Below are positions 57,881-64,000 of a stretch of DNA of 64,000 nucleotides, in pieces. Origin of the DNA: Asterochloris sp. CNOR1. Taxonomy: Eukaryota; Chlorophyta; Trebouxiophyceae; Trebouxiales; Trebouxiaceae. The position numbers were made by a program, and so were the translations under genes. Numbering within the stretch: position 1 is the stretch's first letter; each line of letters opens with the position of its first letter. The DNA lies in contig OZ017746.1 in the NCBI GenBank assembly GCA_963969365.1, positions 1,116,001 to 1,180,000 of the forward strand, in the 5' to 3' direction. The notes beneath the pieces are model-generated. The model did not search any database and was not told the DNA's origin. It saw only the letters and a list, made by a program, of their open reading frames with translations.

Positions 57881-59085
57881 TCATGGTACATGGCAGCTGT
57901 GTAATGCACAAAGGGTTCCAAGTACAGAACAGGACGGTTCTGTTGGTGACTGCTGATCACATTGGAGGCCTTGCATTGAAGGGCTCAGCTGAAGTCGATG
58001 GATTTCAGTGTAAGCCCCTGTGCGCACCCCCATGGGGGACTGCCACAGCTCTGTTGGGCGGTCGTGACCTGCCTTAGACTTGTACAGGCCACAGGCGTTG
58101 CAAAGAGGCTGCTTTGAGTATGCGTCCTTGCGCCAGAAGGGTGTGTTGCTGGTCGCACAGTTGCTGCACACCTGCAGACAGAAACGTGTAGCACATGAGT
58201 AAAAGATCAGTCACAGATTTTAAGCCACATCAAGCCAACAACTCAGACAGTCTGAGTCATTCAAAGGTGTCACAACAGGCTCTAAAGAGGCAAAAGTAGC
58301 AAGCACAAGGCTTACCAGGACGAGCACACTTTGGATAGATGTAGCCAGCACAAGCATAGCTCAAGGCCAGTGTGGCAAAACCCCCTTACTGGCCAGATGT
58401 AGCAGCAAGGCACACACAAAACTGACTGCACCTTCTCCTCCTGCACCAATTTGCGTGCCTTCTTGGCCGGGCGCCCACTGTCCTGCTGGTAGGTCTCGCT
58501 GCCAGAGCTTTGGCTGTCTGCATCCCTGTGGGCCCTGCCCAGGATCGCAGTCAGATTCTCCAGCAGCTGAGGGCACAGGGCAATGGCCTGTGCCATGAGC
58601 TGGCTGGCAGCAACATAGTTGTGCAGCTGGGACAGCACGGGCATGGCGCCCAGCATGGCATCCTGGTTCTGAGTGGCATTTGTTTAGAAAGCTGGTGACC
58701 TCAGCACTGGGGGCACCTACGGGAGCGTAGCAACATGAGTCATGTTGGGTGGTTGTGCCAAGTTGACGGGATGCAGATATTCCTACTGGTTGCAGAGTTT
58801 GCGCACCTGGATAGCCTGCTGAAGCCCAGTGTGTGGCTGCTTGTATGAGCACTGCGGCGCCATCCTGCCAGCTGCAGGAGCCTGAAGCATCTGATGGTGC
58901 TGCTGGGGGGCCATCTGGTGGCTGTGCTCCGCCTGAGCTGCGCCTGACAGGTCCAGTAGGGCTGCAGCTGCCTGCTGCCTTGCGTCAGGCTCAGGCAGCT
59001 TGCGCTTGTGGGACTGTGGCGCCATCTGAGGGCGCCCAGCCTGCGCCAGCTCTATGAGCTGAGAGAGGATTGCCACGCCGGCCAT
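57881..59085 (-). CDS. GATA-type zinc-finger transcription factor
   Basis: The last exon encodes a GATA finger: CSNCATSNTPFWRKDAYSKQ then PLCNACGLYKSKAGHDRPTE, that is C-X2-C-X18-C-X2-C with a basic tail, which binds WGATAR-like DNA in the nucleus. Two upstream exons are supported: 59085 (ATG, MAGVAILSQLIELAQAGRPQ, with a KRKLPEPD basic patch and a Gln/His/Met-rich stretch) and about 58670-58440 (LGAMPVLSQLHNYVAASQLM, a helical segment, then the likely nuclear localisation signal RPAKKARKLV). The finger sits at the C-terminal part, followed by about 55 residues to the stop at 57881. The ATG directly follows an acceptor-like sequence, so a 5' exon may exist. The subfamily and targets cannot be told. 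Confidence 0.82.
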
Positions 59086-59600
59086 CTGTAGCCTGCAACA
59101 GAAGTCAAATCATGAGCGTAAGCCCATCATGAGGTGCAGAGCATGGAGGTCGGCCATCAGTGGTACTCACTCTCCACAGAGCCTGTGGATGAGGAAAGTG
59201 AGGGGTTGTGCTGAGTGAGCTGGATGATTCTAAGCACAGTGTGTGGGACTGGGGTGTATAAGGTTTGACTGGAGACATCCCTGCAAACAGATGACAGGAA
59301 TCTGAACTTAGCTTCATCTTCCTCTTCTTGCTCTTGCACATCAGCCAATTGCTGAGCAGCTCAGGTCTGACCAAACATCGGAAAGGTGTGCTGCGGGTGC
59401 TGAGATACGTCAAGAGAGGCAGCTGAACCTGTAGTCACCTGCATCGATCTGCAGGGAGCACCAGGTCTGCTGCTGCTGACCAGATGTATCCCCTCTGCTG
59501 CCTCCTCCAGCAGCATGAGCGTATTCTGTGCTCCTGCAGGCCTGACTTTTACACCGTCGGCAGAGAACAGCACCGCTGAGGTTGCAGCTGCAGCTGCAGC
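59086..59600. other. Divergent region of the GATA gene and ELOF1
   Basis: About 515 bases with both 5' flanks. A tiny possible GATA-gene leader exon (acceptor at CATCCACAG, donor GAGA|GTGAGT, near 59165-59195) is seen on the minus strand. No other gene was recognised. Confidence 0.4.
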
Positions 59601-60027
59601 ATGGGCAAACGCAAGTCATCAGCCAAGCCTCCACCCAAAAAGCAGAGGCCCAAGCTGGCAGCAACCTTCAACTGTCCGTTCTGCAACTCCAACAACACAG
59701 TTGCCTGCACCTTGGACAGGGACAGGGGCGCAGGCAAGGCTCCAAGGTCACAGATTGCCTCTTGAAGGCTCCATTTGGCTTCATCATGTATCCCTCCTTC
59801 AGGCTCAGTCACCTGCTCTGTGTGTGGAGTGGGCTACAGCACAGAGATCAACAGCCTCTCAGAGCCTATTGATGTATACTCAGAGTGGATAGGTGAGGCG
59901 CAGGCTTCACATTACACTTTGTTGGGCAACATGCAAGCTGGCCGTCAGGGTTGTTAATGCGCTGAACCATGCTGTTGCAGATCAATGTGAGGAGGAGAAT
60001 CAAGCGGTGGGATATATCTGTGTTTGA
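59601..60027 (+). CDS. ELOF1: ELOF1, transcription elongation factor Elf1
   Basis: Elf1/ELOF1 is a small zinc-ribbon protein that rides with elongating RNA polymerase II. Three exons, 59601-59733, 59803-59892 and 59981-60027, give 89 residues. The ATG opens MGKRKSSAKPPPKKQRPKLA, the basic N-terminal tail of the family. The zinc ribbon is FNCPFCNSNNTVACTLD and SVTCSVCGVGYSTEINSLSE (two CxxC pairs), then PIDVYSEWI|DQCEEENQAV. The first intron must use a GC donor (GCAG|GCAAGG at 59734) because joining GA|G to SVTC needs it; the acceptor and phase agree. The protein ends GYICV. The gene is compact, with introns of 69 and 88 bases. Confidence 0.93.
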
Positions 60028-60211
60028 CTGTTGGCGCCGATTGCTGAGCTCATGTTAGTTATCAAAATTTGACTTTTGTGTGACTGCAGGCCTGATTGAG
60101 GCCTTGCACAACCTTTCCTAAAACTGCTGTCTCATGAGCTGACTGCCAGCACTGCTTCCTATTTCCTTTTCATTTCATGCTGCTGCTTGATGCTAGCGTT
60201 CCACTCCACCG

Positions 60212-61871
60212 TCAAGCCATGGCCTTGGGTTCTTGCAAAGCGCTCTGCTGCGCTGCGCCTTGCTGGGCAATCTCCTGGTCCTGTGCTGCTGCGCGCCCAC
60301 CTGCCTGCTGCACATTGGCGCCTGCACCAGGTGGTACGCCTCTGGAAGGCGTGCAGGTGCAAGCTGCCCCTCTGGGAACAGCAGCAAAACACTGTTACAT
60401 GCCAGCAGCCACATTGCTCAAGGGCATTGTGGCAGATGAGCGCTCTGCCTTCAATTGTAGCAGGCACATAGACAGGCTGGGGACTGGCCCAGAATATATC
60501 ACCTGCACGGCCCAAATTGCTGGCTGCAGCCAAGGCAGCGTCCTGCTGGCACCTTGCCAGCGCCGCTCGTGCCTGCATGTGGCAGCTCATTGGCATTGAA
60601 GATCATTGCTGCAGACAATTGTAAGCACAGTTTGGCTGCGTCTGCAGCAAGGCAATTAGTGCTCCAGGACATTTGGGAATGTACAGCATCTTTACAGGCA
60701 GTCTTGCAGCCACTGACAGCCTGGCATTAGCGTCGACAGCCAAACAGCTGCAAGGCACTGTCGCTCACACCCCAACTGCAGCCTGGCATTACCTGTATTA
60801 GGTCCTCTTCTGACAGCTGCGATCTCTCCTGAGCCTCCTTCAGACTGCCTTCCATCGAGTTTGCACGGGTCTTGGCCTTCTCCATGTCTTCCTTTGCCAC
60901 CCGGAGCTGGGTCTCAGTCTGTACATGAAGAAAGATATGCTGCCTCATGAGCCAACCCGTAGGCGCTGAAAGGCATATGTGGCCCAGTGCTGCCGAGCAA
61001 CACCAGCATGGAACAGCTAAGAAAAGCACACAGAGCTCGCGCTCAAGAAGCTTGCGCTGCTGGCAGCACCAAGCAAGCCCGCCCTGGTATGCAGATGCAT
61101 GAAGGTGCAATGCTGTGCGCCCCCGCAGGTAGGCGCCTGTACAGCAGATCAGCTGTATTGCAGTGCATGCTCAACCAGCTCAGCCTGGAGAGGCATATCT
61201 GCCATGTACAGATCAAGGCACTGTCCCATGTTGTCTAGATTCCCAGGGCAGCAGTCACCTCTTCAATCCGCTTGATTCTGATATCAAGGTCACTCTGGTG
61301 TCTTTCCTTGTCCTTTGCATTCTGCTCGATCTGCACAGCATACATGTGAGAGTCTGTGCCTCTGTCCAGACCAAGAGCAGGGCGCTGCATTGCAGGCAGG
61401 CAGCTGTGTGCTGCACACATTATGAACGCCTGCCTTTGTGCACAGCAGACCAGAAGCATGGCAGGCCAAACTAGGGGTCTCACCGCTCTATTTAGGCGTG
61501 AGACCTCCGAGTCGCGTTTCTTCAGGTCTGCATTTAGAAGAGTGACGCGCTGCTCTGCAGAACACTCAAAAGTTGACAGGCTTTAGCTGGCATCGATGCA
61601 GGAATCCACTCAAAGGCTCAGCGCCCGCTCTTGGGCAGCAGCCCCACAGTGCAGGATATGGAAGGCATAAATTTGCTAGCTGCCTGGACGTCGCAAAGCA
61701 CTCACCTCTGTCATTGTGTATCAAAATAAGCTGCTTATTCTGCTCCCTGATGTAGTACAGGGCATAGAACAGGCCAAGAATCAAGAGAAATAATAGGATG
61801 GCTGTGCACCAACCTTTACCCCGCCTGGCCTTGATCTTCTGAGGGCTGTTGGACTGTCTGTCAGGCATCAT
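60212..61871 (-). CDS. Type II membrane protein with long coiled coil, family unknown
   Basis: The ATG at 61871 gives MMPDRQSNSPQKIKARRGKG, a basic cytosolic stretch, then one membrane helix AILLFLLILGLFYALYYI. The rest is coiled coil: QRVTLLNADLKKRDSEVSRL, IEQNAKDKERHQSDLDIRIK, LRVAKEDMEKAKTRANSMEG and SLKEAQERSQLSEEDLIQ. It ends with Ala/Gln-rich segments (AALARCQQDAALAAASNLGR, then AQDQEIAQQGAAQQSALQEP) and stops at 60212-60214. Six exons joined in phase were followed. The topology resembles Golgi type II coiled-coil proteins such as GOLM1, but I cannot claim homology. It is divergent from OMA1 (242 bases) and convergent with ELOF1. Confidence 0.7.
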
Positions 61872-62113
61872 TGCCACCAGACCCCTCTGCTGGTGACTGC
61901 TGCTGCTGCTGGGGATTGGACTCCAGCTATTCTGCAAGGCTCCAAGTTCAGCGCGATCACATCAACACCAGCGCGTTGCAGGCTATGCCAGCTCACATTC
62001 ACATCAGCCTGGTTGAAGCAATGTACAGTTAAAAGATGAATGAATGGCTCTTCTTTCTTTCTTCCCTTCAGCGCCAGCAGAGGTATTGAAAGTCCAGCAG
62101 CAGCAGCAGCAGC

Positions 62114-64000
62114 ATGCAGCGATCAATGAAAAGCCTTCAAGCCCCCAAGACTGGGATCCGTCCAGTATTGCCCAGGCTATGCAGAACACGACTGCAGTGT
62201 CATGCACAGAAACTCGCTGTCCAGGACACCTCCAAGATTGCGACAAGACAGCCAACATCAATTATCACAGAGTCGCTTATAAGTCCATGGTCTGCAGCAG
62301 CTGTCGCAGCAGGAGTCGGTGTCCCCTTGGCACTTGGCTATGGTCAGGAGTCCGCTGTGCTTGGTGAGGAATGGCGATGAACATATTGCATGAGGTACAG
62401 AGGATGCAGCTGCTGACAAGTTTCTGTCCTATTCACTCATATCTTCATCGCCCGATTTGTGTTTTTGCCAGGCTGTAATGCTGCCTGTGGAGCCTCCTGA
62501 ACACTGATGCAGGCTTGGCTGCTGCGGCGGGCTTGAGGGTGCTGCAGCTGCTGCTGCTCGATCAGGTGTGCAAAACTAGACCTCTCTCTGATTGCGTCTT
62601 GATGCTCTTTACCAAGCAGATGCCTGCTGCCTCCCAAACTTTGGTGTATGCTGCACTCCATATCCTGTGCCTTGCATTGAGCACAAGCTGTACAACTTTG
62701 TCCATGCTGCAGACATGTGCTGCAGCAACTCTCACTCCAAGTGCTGCTTGACAAAGGAATATCAATCTCCCCTCTGCTGGCAAGCTTCAATGCTGCCTGC
62801 TGCAGGCCATGCACTTGCACTGCGGTGTCATCCACCTTTCCTGCCCACTGGAATCAAGCTCCGCATGCTGCTTGCTGCAGACTGTGCCCTTCACAATGCG
62901 GCGCCACACTCTGATCCTGCCCACCAGTATCGAGCTGCTCATGGGAGAGGCCACTTTCAAGCAGCAGCTAGCAGGCTTTCAGCAGCAGGGCAAGATTCTG
63001 GGGGAGTCCAACCCAGACTACAAGATGGTGCAAAAGATTGCGAAGCGTATCATTGGTGCAGTTGAGGAGCAGCGGGGGGGTGGATTCCAGAAGCACGTGC
63101 CCAAGTGAGCGTCACCGTTGTGTGCATCTTGCTACATGAGGGCGGCTGGGTGGACAGCCGGTCAAGGAAACGGAATCTGCAGCGAAGCCTTATTGGCGGC
63201 TTTCGTTTGGGAGTCCAGAGTTGCGTGGCTGAGCAAGGCTCTGCTCTCATGAAGCTGCACAAGTGCTGATGTGAGGCTGCGCACACCTGGCATGCATGTT
63301 TCCCATTGGCAGATGTGCACTCCCATTGGCAGGTGCAGCCCGCAGCTGCTCTCAGCTGAGATGCCACGCTGCTGCGCCTAAGTCGTGGACACTGGCCCTC
63401 TTGAGCAGGGTTGGAGACCTCAGCTAACATGGGTGCAGGTTCAAGTGGGAGGTCGTCGTGGTGGACAGCCAGCAGCCCAACGCATTTGTGCTGCCAGGCG
63501 GCAAAATCGTGGTGTTCACAGGTGGGCATTGACTCTCGTGCCACTGGTAGCAGTTTCACTGAAGCAAACTGACCAGTCACGTCTTAGTGCTGTGGCCCTA
63601 GCATCCAGTTTCTGCAGTACTTACTCCTGAGACTGAGCTTCTATGCTGGCTTCCAGCCTGTCTGCTGCTATCGAGCCTCTGTGTGCAGGCCCCAGCATCC
63701 ACCCTTAGCACCTGGGTTCTGTGCTGCAGCCCTCATTCAGCTGATGGACCGGCGGGAAGACCTGCTGGCAGCAGTCATTGGCCATGAGGTAAACCTCCAG
63801 ACTTAAGTGCCTAAATCTGCCTACTTACATTGTGATCCCTGTGTGTTGTCTGAGGCCGTGAGCCGTGGTTGCTGCTCAGGCAGCTGAGTGCACATGTGCA
63901 GGTTGCCCATGCCCTCGCCAGGCACAGCTCCGAGAAACTCAGCCTGGGCCTGCTCGTCACGCTGGCAGCTAACGTGGGAGTTGCACTTATCAGCAGCCAG
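62114..64000 (+). CDS. OMA1: OMA1-type M48 metalloprotease of the mitochondrial inner membrane, 3' end outside window
   Basis: OMA1-like M48 proteases act in quality control of the mitochondrial inner membrane. The ATG at 62114 starts a basic presequence (MQRSMKSLQAPKTGIRPVLP) and a hydrophobic stretch AAAVAAGVGVPLALGYG. Exon 62881-63104 begins TVPFTMRRHTLILPTSIELL, as in plant OMA1. Next exons: 63439-63521 (WEVVVVDSQQPNAFVLPGGK with IVVFTG), 63730-63788 (LMDRREDLLAAVIGHE) and 63902 onward (VAHALARHSSEKLSLGLLVT). The zinc motif HExxH is HE|VAH, split by an intron. The third ligand lies beyond the window. Phase of the join between the presequence exon and 62881 is unresolved: donors at 62359 (phase 0) or 62365 (phase 1) exist, or a small exon is missing. 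Confidence 0.85.

Noticed and set aside
62097-62113. CAG repeat as a poly-Gln tract
   Set aside because: It lies just before the chosen OMA1 start codon, is short and is likely leader sequence.

Overview
The window is nuclear DNA of a green alga (Chlorophyta; core chlorophyte, probably Trebouxiophyceae-like). Genes are broken into short exons by many small introns, nearly all with GT or GC donors and TGCAG acceptors. Three products belong to plastid families (photorespiratory glycerate kinase, thylakoid TatC, chloroplast-type IscA). A secreted protein carries the basic RRRLLQ motif often seen in chlorophyte extracellular proteins. No tRNA, rRNA, CRISPR, retroelement or virus-like element was seen. 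Species-level placement is not possible from sequence alone.

Layout: VPS33 (+, 5' end outside the window, to 3437), NUP93 (-, 3495-11549), an FSIP1-like coiled-coil gene (+, 11687-14473), an unidentified gene (-, about 15.2-18.3 kb), a membrane-anchored expansin fusion (-, 18351-23222), a TAF1A-like Pol I factor (-, 24178-27357), the 26S proteasome ATPase RPT4 (-, 27465-30766), the GDSL esterase IAH1 (+, 31081-32292), the spliceosomal CD2BP2/Lin1 (-, 32362-34912), glycerate kinase GLYK (+, 35125-37757), chloroplast-type IscA (-, 37946-38842), a PP4 regulatory subunit 1-like HEAT protein (+, about 39604-44831), the DEAD-box helicase DHH1/DDX6 (-, 45973-51435), TatC (+, to 54354), a tiny five-exon SelK-family gene (-, 54811-55749), the tRNA 2'-O-methyltransferase FTSJ1/TRM7 (+, 55939-57629), a GATA factor (-, 57881-59085), ELOF1 (+, 59601-60027), a type II membrane coiled-coil protein (-, 60212-61871) and an OMA1-type M48 protease (+, 62114 to the window end). 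Strands alternate at 16 of 19 neighbouring pairs, so most genes share short divergent promoters or short convergent 3' regions. The genes are housekeeping and do not form one pathway.

Two things stand out. (1) The expansin gene encodes a signal peptide, both expansin domains, long Pro/Ala/Ser linkers, repeated modules, one transmembrane helix and a short cytosolic tail, so it would be a cell-surface-tethered expansin; the HFD motif of the first domain is absent. (2) At least six genes carry degenerate tandem copies of an exon edge, including the splice site, inside the neighbouring intron ('exon-edge echoes'), often at a spacing near 110 bp and often still in frame. Several introns also use GC donors, deduced from strongly conserved protein joins.
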